Assembly: GCA_946402905.1 (NCBI GenBank)
Contig: CAMIYC010000005.1
Location: 1 to 46,041, forward strand
Direction of reading: 5' to 3'
DNA: 46,041 nt
Source: an uncultured Prevotellaceae bacterium
GTDB taxonomy: Bacteria; Bacteroidota; Bacteroidia; Bacteroidales; Bacteroidaceae
This document shows positions 8,051 through 15,518 of the stretch, one piece after another. The position numbers and the translations under genes are program-made. The notes beneath the pieces were generated by a model that ran no database searches, was not told the origin of the DNA, and saw nothing but the letters and a program-made list of their open reading frames with translations. Every line of letters starts with the position of its first letter. Position 1 is the first letter of the stretch.

Positions 8051-8797
8051 TCAAAAACTAAAGAAATCGAAGAAGTAGATCACGGCAGCCCACTGGCGGT
8101 TGCTCATGTTGCGCACCTGACCCACCTGGCGGCCTTCCTTGTAGATATCGCCGTTGGAGCGTATGTCGCCCACTTTGCGGCCGTCTTTGTACACCTCGCC
8201 GTTGGAGCGCACGTCGCCCACCTTGCGGCCGTTTTGATATACCTCGCCGTTGGAGCGCACCTGACCCGAGTTGCGGCCGCTTACGTATATCTCGCCGTTA
8301 GATTGCGCTCGGCCCACTTGTCGTCCGCTGATATACACCTCGCCGCTGGGGTTGATAAATCCCACTTGTCGGCCGCCATACCATAGTTCCATGTTCTTTT
8401 TAGGACTGGAGGTCGTGCTCGTGCTCGAGGTGGAGGCTGGCCTCGATGAGGTGGAGGCAGGTCTCACGGTGCTGGAGCTGGATGAGGTGGCAGAAGGCCT
8501 CACGGTGCTGGCCGGTGTGCTGGCGTTGGCCCGTGAGATGGAACTGCCTGTGCCGGCTGCCTGTCGGCTCTGAGTGGAAGAGGTGGTCGCTGTGGGACGT
8601 GACGAGGCACCCGATGAGGTCTGTGCGGGGCGTGACTGACCGCTGTCCTGTCCCGTGTTGCCCATACCCAATACGCCGGCGTAGGAGTCGATGGTGTTGA
8701 TGGTGCTGCCGATCTGGTAGAGCGTGTTGTCCAGTGATCCGCAGGCTGTCAGGACGCTGACGCAGCATAGAGTCAGATAGTATCTATATCTCATCAT
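8051..8797 (-). CDS. Lipoprotein with Ser/Thr linker and 16-residue repeats
   Basis: A 248-aa product in three parts. The first is a lipoprotein signal with lipobox LTAC (Cys19). The second is a very Ser/Thr-rich, Arg/Pro-containing linker (about 50-132). The third is a domain of five tandem 16-residue repeats of the type GEVYxxGRxVGxVRSN, preceded by a degenerate unit (LWYGGRQVGFINPS). Repeats of this kind are expected to form a small closed beta structure. Bacteroidetes proteins with similar repeats are annotated as beta-flower type, a resemblance I give from memory. It ends in an aromatic-rich tail (AVIYFFDFFSF). It lies 24 bp after the CE12 gene and is probably the last gene of that operon. 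The linker suggests a surface-exposed head held away from the membrane. Two adjacent ATGs (8797, 8794) are possible starts. Confidence 0.8.
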   Translation of the reverse strand: MMRYRYYLTLCCVSVLTACGSLDNTLYQIGSTINTIDSYAGVLGMGNTGQDSGQSRPAQTSSGASSRPTATTSSTQSRQAAGTGSSISRANASTPASTVRPSATSSSSSTVRPASTSSRPASTSSTSTTSSPKKNMELWYGGRQVGFINPSGEVYISGRQVGRAQSNGEIYVSGRNSGQVRSNGEVYQNGRKVGDVRSNGEVYKDGRKVGDIRSNGDIYKEGRQVGQVRNMSNRQWAAVIYFFDFFSF

Positions 8798-8821
8798 ATT
8801 GATTCTTGTTTTTCATCTTTC

Positions 8822-10057
8822 TCAGTTGCCGTCGGGCTTGGTGATGCCGTTGAGGATGGAGGGATACCACACGAAGGTGTTGAAGTCGTCGGGAGCCGTG
8901 GGCTGGAAGTCGTGCCAGTCAGGGCGCAGTTGGCTCACGATGGGCAGCCCCAACCGGCGCAGTCCCATCACAATCATTTTCGACACCTCATAGGCACCGT
9001 AGGGGTTGAAGTGGGTGTTGTCGGCCAGTTCCTTTGCTTGGTTGGGGTAGCTGTTGGCAGGGTAGTGCACCAGCGAGCGCTTGCTGTTCTCCAGCCCTAA
9101 GGTCTCGAAAAACTCGCGTGTCATCTGATGCAGGTCGATCAAGGGCACTTGCTCACGCGCCGCCACCGACTTCATCGCTGCAGGATAGTCGCCGTGGGTG
9201 TCGCGCAGTGTCTTGCCGTCGCTCTCGAAGAAGCGGCGTTGCGTGGGGGTCACGAAGACGATGGTGCCGCCTTTGGCACGCACCTTGTCGACGAAGATCT
9301 TCAGGCTGTGCACGTAGTTGTACCAGGCACCGTCGCCCGCCCGCTTCTCTTTCTCGTCGTTATGGCCAAACTCGCAGATTACATAGTCACCGGCACGCAT
9401 CATGGTGAGAATCTTCTCCAGGCGGTTCTGACCCAGGAAAGTGGTGGCGGTCAGGCCGCTCTCGGCATGGTTGCTGATGGCCACCTGGTCGCCAAACCAG
9501 CGTGGTATCATCTGTCCCCAGCTGGCCCAGGGCTCCAGCTCCTGGTCCACGACGGTAGAGTTGCCGCAGAGGAAGATGGTGGTGGCTGTCGTGTCGGGGG
9601 TGATGGTGATGCTGCTCACGGCGGGAGCCTTGCCGTTGAACTCCAGCGTCAGCCGGTCGTCCCAGTTCAGGTAGCCATGCTCGCGCTGCTTGAGCTTCAC
9701 CTGCATGTTGTCGTTGATGCGAGGCGAACGCTTGCTCACCACGAAACTCACACGCTCGGTCTTACCCTTGCGCGTGTTGATCTCCTCGTAGTAGAGACGG
9801 CGCGACTCGGCGCGCACCACCGTGCTCGCAGCGCGCTTCTTCGAGCCCACCTCCACGGTCACACGGTAGTTGCCGTCGGGCACACGCACCGAGAAATACC
9901 ACGGATGCGTGCCTTTCTTGTCGGGAGCACCGGCGATGTCGTAGCCGTAGCCGGTGGCATCACTGTATATAGGCTGGGGCTGGGTCATGTCGAAGGTCTG
10001 GGCTTGTGTCGCAGAAAGCATGGCGAGACAGGCCAGCAGGGTAAGTGTCCTTTTCAT
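8822..10057 (-). CDS. Secreted CE12-type rhamnogalacturonan acetylesterase (SGNH)
   Basis: Predicted pectin deacetylase of the SGNH/GDSL superfamily, 411 aa. A signal peptide (to about SATQAQ) is followed by an N-terminal beta domain (about 25-155) like those before CE12 domains in gut Bacteroidetes. The esterase domain then shows block I GNSTVVD (nucleophile Ser), the block III motif FGHND, and the C-terminal Asp-His pair in DNTHFNPYG. Its start overlaps the stop of the tandem esterase gene by 4 bp (ATGA), so the two are translationally coupled and probably act on the same substrate. Rhamnogalacturonan is the family's usual substrate, and no lyase or hydrolase for it is in the window. Other O-acetylated glycans remain possible. 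Confidence 0.88.
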   Translation of the reverse strand: MKRTLTLLACLAMLSATQAQTFDMTQPQPIYSDATGYGYDIAGAPDKKGTHPWYFSVRVPDGNYRVTVEVGSKKRAASTVVRAESRRLYYEEINTRKGKTERVSFVVSKRSPRINDNMQVKLKQREHGYLNWDDRLTLEFNGKAPAVSSITITPDTTATTIFLCGNSTVVDQELEPWASWGQMIPRWFGDQVAISNHAESGLTATTFLGQNRLEKILTMMRAGDYVICEFGHNDEKEKRAGDGAWYNYVHSLKIFVDKVRAKGGTIVFVTPTQRRFFESDGKTLRDTHGDYPAAMKSVAAREQVPLIDLHQMTREFFETLGLENSKRSLVHYPANSYPNQAKELADNTHFNPYGAYEVSKMIVMGLRRLGLPIVSQLRPDWHDFQPTAPDDFNTFVWYPSILNGITKPDGN

Positions 10058-11673
10058 TTGAGGTAGTTTTTAAGGGTGCAGTTGGATTTTTTCAGGCCTT
10101 TGGCCATGCTTTTGGCGTTGGTGCGCGCACCGAGCAGGGAGGTGTGGGTGTGGTCGCGCTTGTAGTATTTCATCGCTTTCTCCTTGCTGCCGCATTTGCG
10201 GTCCAGGAAGTCGGCGGTGATGTTGTGCATGTCGATGAAGTCGACACCGGTGGCTTCCACCACCTCGCGGTAGAAGCGGCCGTAGGTGTCGTTGCGGCGC
10301 TCTATCTTGCCGTTGGGCCACTCGTTGCGGGGGGTGAGAGACACCAGCACGGGTGTGCCGCCGCGCTCACGCACGTCGTCGATGAATTTCTTCAGATACC
10401 ACCCGAAGGAGTAGACCATCTCGTAGGTGCCTTTGTCTTTCAGGTGATACACGTGGCAAGTGTCGGCAGTGCTGAATATCTCGCCGCGGTATTTGGGCTT
10501 GTCCAGTTCGCCGAAGTCGTTGTGGCCGAATTGTATCAGCACGTAGTCGCCCGGCTGCACACTGTTGTACACCTTGTCCCATCGACCTTCGTTGAGGTAA
10601 GTGCGGCAAGAACGGCCCGCCATGGCGCAGTTGACGATGGTGATCTTTTTCTCGTCGAAGACGGTGGCAGCCTGCGATCCCCAGCCCCACATGCCGTCTT
10701 CTTCCTTGTCGGCGTTCTTCACGGTCGAGTCGCCGGTGATAAACACCACGGGCTTGCCCTTCTCACGGCGCACCTCTACGGTGGCGGGCTCCACGTTTTG
10801 CATCATCGCCTGAAGCGGCCTCAGCTGCGGGTCTTGGCTTGACAGCAGACCCTCGGCGGCGGAGCGGGCGTTCATCTCGGCACCGAATTTGCTGGTGTGG
10901 ATGTGGTCGCCGTAGAAGTGGTATTTCTTCTTCCAGGCAGAGTAGGAGTCGAGTTTGGCACCCGACAACTCATTCAGGTCGACATAGGGTACACCCTCTT
11001 GCTGAGCCACCTCCTGCAGCCAGGCGGAGTGGGGCTTGCGCACGGTCTTGCCGTTATCGTCGTAGGCATCGCGCGGGGTCAGCGACATGAGGATGGGATG
11101 AGCGCCGGCAGCACGGATGTCGGCGAGATAGCGGCGCATGTAGCCGCCATAGGTATACACGGTGTCTTTCACTCCCGTCTCCTGGATGGTCACCACGAGC
11201 GAGTCGGTGCCGGTGCCGGGGATAGAGGCGCGTGCGCGTCCGCTGTCGTAGGGGCCGTTGTCGTTATGCCCGATGGAGACGATCACCCAGTCGCCGGGGC
11301 GAAGCGCCTTGCGCACGGGCTCCCAAAGCCGCTTGTAGAAGGTGCGGCTGCTCATGCCGCCCAGGGCCTGGTTCTCTACCGTGATCTTGTCCTTGTCGAA
11401 GAAGGGCTGGAAGAAGGCACCCCAGCCCCACTGGCCGTTGTTGCCGTTGCCCAGCGTGCCGTTGCGCATCGTAGAGTTGCCGATGAGGAAGAGCACGGGG
11501 TTCTCTCCGCGACGGCTGCTGCCCGGCTCGGGACGGGCGGTCTGCACCACGTCGAGACTGTCGCCGGTGCGGTCGTCCACGCCGTTGACGTCGGGTGGGG
11601 GAGCGATGTCTACTTGTGCGCTTGCGGCGCCTGAAAACAAGAGGATGGCCAGTGTGAGGAAGTAGTGTTTCAT
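10054..11673 (-). CDS. Tandem double SGNH/CE12-type acetylesterase
   Basis: Secreted protein of about 539 aa holding two complete SGNH esterase domains. Domain 1 shows GNSTMRNG, IGHNDNGP and DHIHTSKFG. Domain 2 shows GDSTVKNA, FGHNDFGE and DHTHTSLLG. Both keep the catalytic Ser, the GHND block and the Asp-x-x-His, so both should be active. I use ATG 11673 because the signal peptide MKHYFLTLAILLFSGAASAQ starts there; ATG 11691, six codons upstream, is the alternative. A -7 promoter at 11740-11747 serves the three-gene operon. Internal duplication of a CE12 domain may give different positional preferences on the same acetylated pectin backbone (inference). Confidence 0.87.
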   Translation of the reverse strand: MKHYFLTLAILLFSGAASAQVDIAPPPDVNGVDDRTGDSLDVVQTARPEPGSSRRGENPVLFLIGNSTMRNGTLGNGNNGQWGWGAFFQPFFDKDKITVENQALGGMSSRTFYKRLWEPVRKALRPGDWVIVSIGHNDNGPYDSGRARASIPGTGTDSLVVTIQETGVKDTVYTYGGYMRRYLADIRAAGAHPILMSLTPRDAYDDNGKTVRKPHSAWLQEVAQQEGVPYVDLNELSGAKLDSYSAWKKKYHFYGDHIHTSKFGAEMNARSAAEGLLSSQDPQLRPLQAMMQNVEPATVEVRREKGKPVVFITGDSTVKNADKEEDGMWGWGSQAATVFDEKKITIVNCAMAGRSCRTYLNEGRWDKVYNSVQPGDYVLIQFGHNDFGELDKPKYRGEIFSTADTCHVYHLKDKGTYEMVYSFGWYLKKFIDDVRERGGTPVLVSLTPRNEWPNGKIERRNDTYGRFYREVVEATGVDFIDMHNITADFLDRKCGSKEKAMKYYKRDHTHTSLLGARTNAKSMAKGLKKSNCTLKNYLK

Positions 11674-11739
11674 GTTAGTTCGTTTTTTCATATCCACATA
11701 TGGGCGCAAGCCATCCGGCTTGTGCATTTACGCAGTAGG

Positions 11740-11747
11740 CAAAGGTA
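11740..11747 (-). promoter_or_regulatory. -7 promoter element of the acetylesterase operon
   Basis: Minus-strand TACCTTTG, a perfect TAnnTTTG match, 67 bp before ATG 11673. It also lies back to back with the divergent promoter of the SH3b gene, about 100 bp away. Confidence 0.6.
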
Positions 11748-11818
11748 TAAAAAAACAATGACAGGACAAACAAAATAGTCTTTTTTTATCCTTGGCCGGC
11801 GGTTTTTGCTCTCCATAC

Positions 11819-11849
11819 TTGTCCTTTCCTGTTTTTTTCACTATTTTTG
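11819..11849 (+). promoter_or_regulatory. -33/-7 promoter of the SH3b protein gene
   Basis: TTG (11819-11821), a 20-bp spacer and TATTTTTG (11842-11849): both halves of a Bacteroidetes sigma-ABfr promoter at the expected distance. The leader to ATG 11885 would be about 30 nt. Confidence 0.65.
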
Positions 11850-11884
11850 CAACAACATATTTTACATTCTTAAAATCAATCACA

Positions 11885-12391
11885 ATGAAAAAACTATTAT
11901 TGCTTTTTGTGGCTTTCATGGTCATGCTGCCATGTGCCGCTCAGTCAAGGTTCGGTCTTATCAAGGACGAGGACGGGTATACCAACATCCGTAAGGGACC
12001 AGGTACCAATTATGAGATTGTAGACCAGGTGCCAGATGGCAGTTTTATCAGTTTCGCTCCAGGAAAGGGCAATTGGTATAAAGTCTACACCTCGTATACC
12101 GATGGCGAACAGGAGATGTTGGGATACATCCATTCCAGCAAGGTGGTCGTGCCCAAGCGGCAGGGCGAGTGGAAAGAGGTAGGACAGGTAAAGGACGAGG
12201 ACGGATATACCAATATCCGCAAGGGACCGGGCACCAAATATGCTATCGTAGGCAAAGTGCGCGACGGTGGATATATCCTCTTCAGTGGCGATGTGAATGC
12301 CAAGTGGTATAAGGTCTACACCCAGGCAGGCACGTTCCGTGGCTATATGAGTGCCAATAAGATTCTCAGGATGGAGTCGCCCCAGTTCTGA
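11885..12391 (+). CDS. Secreted protein with two bacterial SH3 (SH3b) domains
   Basis: A 168-aa product starting at ATG 11885, where the signal peptide MKKLLLLFVAFMVMLPCAAQ begins. The upstream in-frame ATG at 11792 lies before the promoter and is rejected. It has two SH3b repeats, each with the same opening (KDEDGYTNIRKGPGTxY), the classic start of SH3_3 domains, ending with WYKVYT and a GYIHSSKV/GYMSANKI block. SH3b domains usually bind peptidoglycan or other glycans. No catalytic domain is attached, so this may be an adaptor in the periplasm. It lies directly upstream of the SEDS/transpeptidase cluster but has its own promoter. A functional link through the cell wall is possible but unproven. 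Confidence 0.85.
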   Translation: MKKLLLLFVAFMVMLPCAAQSRFGLIKDEDGYTNIRKGPGTNYEIVDQVPDGSFISFAPGKGNWYKVYTSYTDGEQEMLGYIHSSKVVVPKRQGEWKEVGQVKDEDGYTNIRKGPGTKYAIVGKVRDGGYILFSGDVNAKWYKVYTQAGTFRGYMSANKILRMESPQF

Positions 12392-12440
12392 TGCATGATA
12401 TCCCCGGAATCCCCGGACCCTCCGGAAAACCCTTAAAAAC
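12392..12440. repeat. Short CCGGAATCC-type low-complexity stretch
   Basis: Degenerate repeats of CCCCGGAAT/CCTCCGGAAA directly after the SH3b gene stop, of the same style as the other post-stop repeats in this window. Confidence 0.5.
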
Positions 12441-12464
12441 TTATAAATAAAATGTCAAAACTCT

Positions 12465-12500
12465 TTTAGCGGCAAAATAATCACTATTTTTGCCGCTAAA
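12465..12500 (+). promoter_or_regulatory. 13-bp inverted repeat overlapping the -7 element before the SEDS-like gene
   Basis: TTTAGCGGCAAAA (12465-12477) and TTTTGCCGCTAAA (12488-12500) are perfect inverted copies separated by 10 bp. The right arm overlaps a -7 element TATTTTTG (12485-12492), and the repeat ends exactly at the ATG at 12501. This is a good candidate operator for the whole cluster. It could alternatively be a terminator-like hairpin of the SH3b gene, but no T-tract follows. Confidence 0.6.
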
Positions 12501-15422
12501 ATGATATATAGCCCTATGAGAAAGTTTTATGGTTGGATCGCTGTCGGCGCATTGCTGGCCGTAATATGCTGTCTGCTGATGCTGTCACGCATCGGGCACA
12601 GACTGGTCGTCTCCGTCGATGGCTTCGACCTTAGCCACACCTCAGCTGTCGGCATAGGACGGCTCTCCGACATCTGCTTTCATCGCATACCCCACGACTT
12701 TCTCACTGTCAGGCGCAACGGGCAGGAGATGGAATGGAGCGTCAGTGAGGAATGTCTGAAGAAAGACTCTCTCTGTTATTTCAAGATCAATAATAGCAAC
12801 CCCAACCTTCATCCTGTCGACGTACAGAGCGTGGTGAGCGTCGACCTCGATGCCATTCAACTGCACGTACAGCTGACGGCAGGACAGATCAGACAACTCC
12901 TCTCAGGCCAGAAGTCTCATTACGTGATGCTGCGCAATGTGCTCGAGAAACAGCGGTTGGCCGGCGGCGAGACGCCCCGTCTCACCAGGGATTTCAAGGC
13001 CGTGCGCCAGCTCAAGTCATTCTTCTATCGCAGTGATGAGCGCAGCGACGACTGGCAGCTGATGATACTCGACCGCTACACCACCTTGCGGCAGAGCGGG
13101 GGCGCGACGGTGGGCTATGCACGCTCGGGCCGGGTGGATGCCGCGGATGAGGGCTATTGCAAGATACAGTTCTACCGCATGGCGGAATATAGCTATAAGC
13201 CCGACCGCCCCTCGCGCGATGCGTTCACGGTCGACGATGTGTGCTATCTGGCCAAGCCGCTGCTCCTCACTACCGAGTGGGGGGCCGGACATGTGATGGT
13301 CAAGGCCCTGGACGACGGAGGACTGGGCGTGAGGTTTCCAAAGCCCGTCACTTATGCCGAGCATTGCGACACGCTCAGGGCTTTGGCTTCCGGCAGCTCT
13401 CACCTGCTCACCATACAGCAGTTCGATGGCTCTTTCCCTGTGGCCAACAGCCTCTACATACCGCCATTCTCGGCGGCGGTGCAGCAGGAGGTGTGCAACA
13501 TCCGTATCGCTGCCGACAGCATCCTCGTAGACCGGCACCGGCTGAAGCCGGGATTCCTTCCCTTGCCACGGATGGAGGCCTGGCAGCTGCCTACCATATC
13601 GGGGCATGTCAATATGCGGGCCGGTGTTATCTCCATGGGATTCGTCTTGTCCTACCTCTGGCTGCCCCTGGCCATACTCCTGCTGATCATACCCGCCTAC
13701 AGGTGGTCGGTGAGCGTCAGCAATGCCGCCAGGACGCATGGTCCCCAGGCCAGGCAACTGCCCGCTTATTTCACCGTCATCGCCCTCATCGCCGGGGGCT
13801 ATATGGCTTGTAAGATGATGATGGCCCTCAAACTGTCATACACTTATCCTTATTTCGAGAAGGTCACGGGCATCATCGTCGTGAGTGCCGCGCTCACTCT
13901 GTTGCTCTTTTACCAACTGTCGCTGCTGCTCAATCATGAGTTTCTCGTATGCCGAGTCGACACCGACCACTGGCACGACTCGAGGACCTTCAGACGATGG
14001 GGAGCGTGGCTCGCGGCACTGGCGGGATGGATACTGTGCTTCTTCGCATTCTCGTATGCCGACCGCACTTTCAGTGCACAGCAGATCGACGCTTACTTGC
14101 CCGGCGAGGTCTTCAGCCCGGCGTTCTGGAAGTGGGACCGTATGAACGGAGTCACCGACACGCACCGCAGCGTGCCTTATACCCTCTTCCTGGTCAATGC
14201 GGTGGCATGGCTCGCACTGACGCTGCTGAATCTGCTGCCCGGCCTGCGCAGGTCGGTGTCGCCCGGGCGCCTGATGGCTAAGGGGGAGACCCTGGCTGCC
14301 CGCTGGGCTCAGGCACTGAGACAGCGCAAGAAGGATAGCCATGAAAAGCCGCAGCACCGATTTTCACGGCCTCAGGCCAAGTCGCTGTCTCTGGGAACCG
14401 TGGCGCGCAATGGACTGTGGGATGCACTGGCTGCCATCGTCAGCGGCATCGGCCATGCCATCCTGCCCTGTGTCTTGATCATGGCGGTCTCGGTCATACC
14501 CGGCAATTTCGCCACAGCCCTGATCACCGTAGGCGTCATCCTGGGCATGAGCTGGTCGCTGACAAGGGTCGACTTCTCACAGGGCAGCCTGTGGGCGTTC
14601 TTCGAGATGTTTGTCATCACCCTCGTCTATCTCGTGGCGGCCATCGCATGGGGAGACAAGGGCTACCTCACCAATTATCTGGGATTTGTATTCGTCATCG
14701 TGATCGTATATCTGATGAGCAACAAGGGAGAGCCCGCCAAGAATGAGAGCCGGTGGATGATGGGGCTTACGATAGGGGCTGTGCTCTTCGCTGTCTTTGT
14801 CATACCGAGGCTGCTCCCGCTGACCTATGACGTCGAGGACGTGTCGTACGACCGCACACCAAGGCGATTTGAGATGTTCTCACAGTTTGAAAAGTACATG
14901 AACTCCGGATACCGCTATGCCGTGGCCGACGCGGAGTTTATGACCGTGCTCACCCACTATATGTACAATGTCGACGGGAGCGACCCGCTCTCGGCCGAGC
15001 ACCATCTCCTCCATCCTTCGATCTCTACGGGACAGTCGCCCGTCGTACTCAACGACGTGGCTGTGCCGGCGGCTCTCTTCGGGGCCTACGGGTGGATGGC
15101 GTATCTCGTCTATTTCGGACTGTTGGCTTTGTTGCTCGTGGCGGTGTGCCGGTATAGCTTGCAGTCCAGTACGGTTCCCGGCGATGTCTATATCGATGGC
15201 AAGACGCTCTGGCGCATCATCGCTGTGATGATGTGGGCGGGCACCACGCTGTATCTATACGCCTCGTATGTGGGGCGCATGCCGTTCACCGGCCGTCTCA
15301 ACCCGGGACTGGGCATCGATGCCGTAGGAGAGGCCCTCGAGACCGCCGCACTCCTGGCTTTCATGACTGCCACCACCCTCATCACCCATCAATCCCATCA
15401 ATCCCATCAATCCCGCCCATAA
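12501..15422 (+). CDS. Polytopic membrane protein with C-terminal divergent SEDS (FtsW/RodA-like) domain
   Basis: First gene of the cluster, 973 aa. The -7 element lies so close that ATG 12501 would be almost leaderless; ATG 12516 (MRKFYGW) is the alternative. Order: one N-terminal TM helix (about 10-29), a soluble, probably periplasmic region of about 350 aa with no family I recognise, then many TM helices. From about residue 650 the pattern follows a SEDS glycosyltransferase: a GDKGYLTNYLGF block where FtsW/RodA have the QPDxGT segment, a long loop with PRRFEMF...SGYRYA, the segment LNDVAVPAALFGAYG (D852) where SEDS proteins have TDFIFAVIGEELG, and SYVGRMPFTGRLNPGLG at the C-terminal signature (normally GLLPxTGIPLPFISYG). 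I infer a lipid II polymerase or a descendant of one. The signature is degenerate, so activity is uncertain. The last residues (HQSHQSHQSRP) are coded by the adjoining tandem repeat. Confidence 0.7.
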   Translation: MIYSPMRKFYGWIAVGALLAVICCLLMLSRIGHRLVVSVDGFDLSHTSAVGIGRLSDICFHRIPHDFLTVRRNGQEMEWSVSEECLKKDSLCYFKINNSNPNLHPVDVQSVVSVDLDAIQLHVQLTAGQIRQLLSGQKSHYVMLRNVLEKQRLAGGETPRLTRDFKAVRQLKSFFYRSDERSDDWQLMILDRYTTLRQSGGATVGYARSGRVDAADEGYCKIQFYRMAEYSYKPDRPSRDAFTVDDVCYLAKPLLLTTEWGAGHVMVKALDDGGLGVRFPKPVTYAEHCDTLRALASGSSHLLTIQQFDGSFPVANSLYIPPFSAAVQQEVCNIRIAADSILVDRHRLKPGFLPLPRMEAWQLPTISGHVNMRAGVISMGFVLSYLWLPLAILLLIIPAYRWSVSVSNAARTHGPQARQLPAYFTVIALIAGGYMACKMMMALKLSYTYPYFEKVTGIIVVSAALTLLLFYQLSLLLNHEFLVCRVDTDHWHDSRTFRRWGAWLAALAGWILCFFAFSYADRTFSAQQIDAYLPGEVFSPAFWKWDRMNGVTDTHRSVPYTLFLVNAVAWLALTLLNLLPGLRRSVSPGRLMAKGETLAARWAQALRQRKKDSHEKPQHRFSRPQAKSLSLGTVARNGLWDALAAIVSGIGHAILPCVLIMAVSVIPGNFATALITVGVILGMSWSLTRVDFSQGSLWAFFEMFVITLVYLVAAIAWGDKGYLTNYLGFVFVIVIVYLMSNKGEPAKNESRWMMGLTIGAVLFAVFVIPRLLPLTYDVEDVSYDRTPRRFEMFSQFEKYMNSGYRYAVADAEFMTVLTHYMYNVDGSDPLSAEHHLLHPSISTGQSPVVLNDVAVPAALFGAYGWMAYLVYFGLLALLLVAVCRYSLQSSTVPGDVYIDGKTLWRIIAVMMWAGTTLYLYASYVGRMPFTGRLNPGLGIDAVGEALETAALLAFMTATTLITHQSHQSHQSRP

Positions 15423-15518
15423 AGCCCATCCCGCCCATAAACCCCACCCCGCCCATAAAGCCCATAAACCCCACCCACCCTGCCCATAAATCCCATCCCG
15501 CCCATAAAACCCATAAAA
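15378..15518. repeat. CCCATMAA-type degenerate tandem repeat across a stop codon
   Basis: Runs of CCCATCAAT, then CCGCCCATAAA and CCCATAAACC variants. It begins inside the 3' end of the SEDS-like gene (encoding the HQS repeats), includes its stop codon and fills the gap up to ATG 15519 of the GTPase gene. Confidence 0.85.

Noticed and set aside
7890..8078. Small ORF (62 aa) on the plus strand
   Set aside because: It is translated low-complexity repeat (HLSTS/FPPF), with no start context and opposite the lipoprotein gene end.
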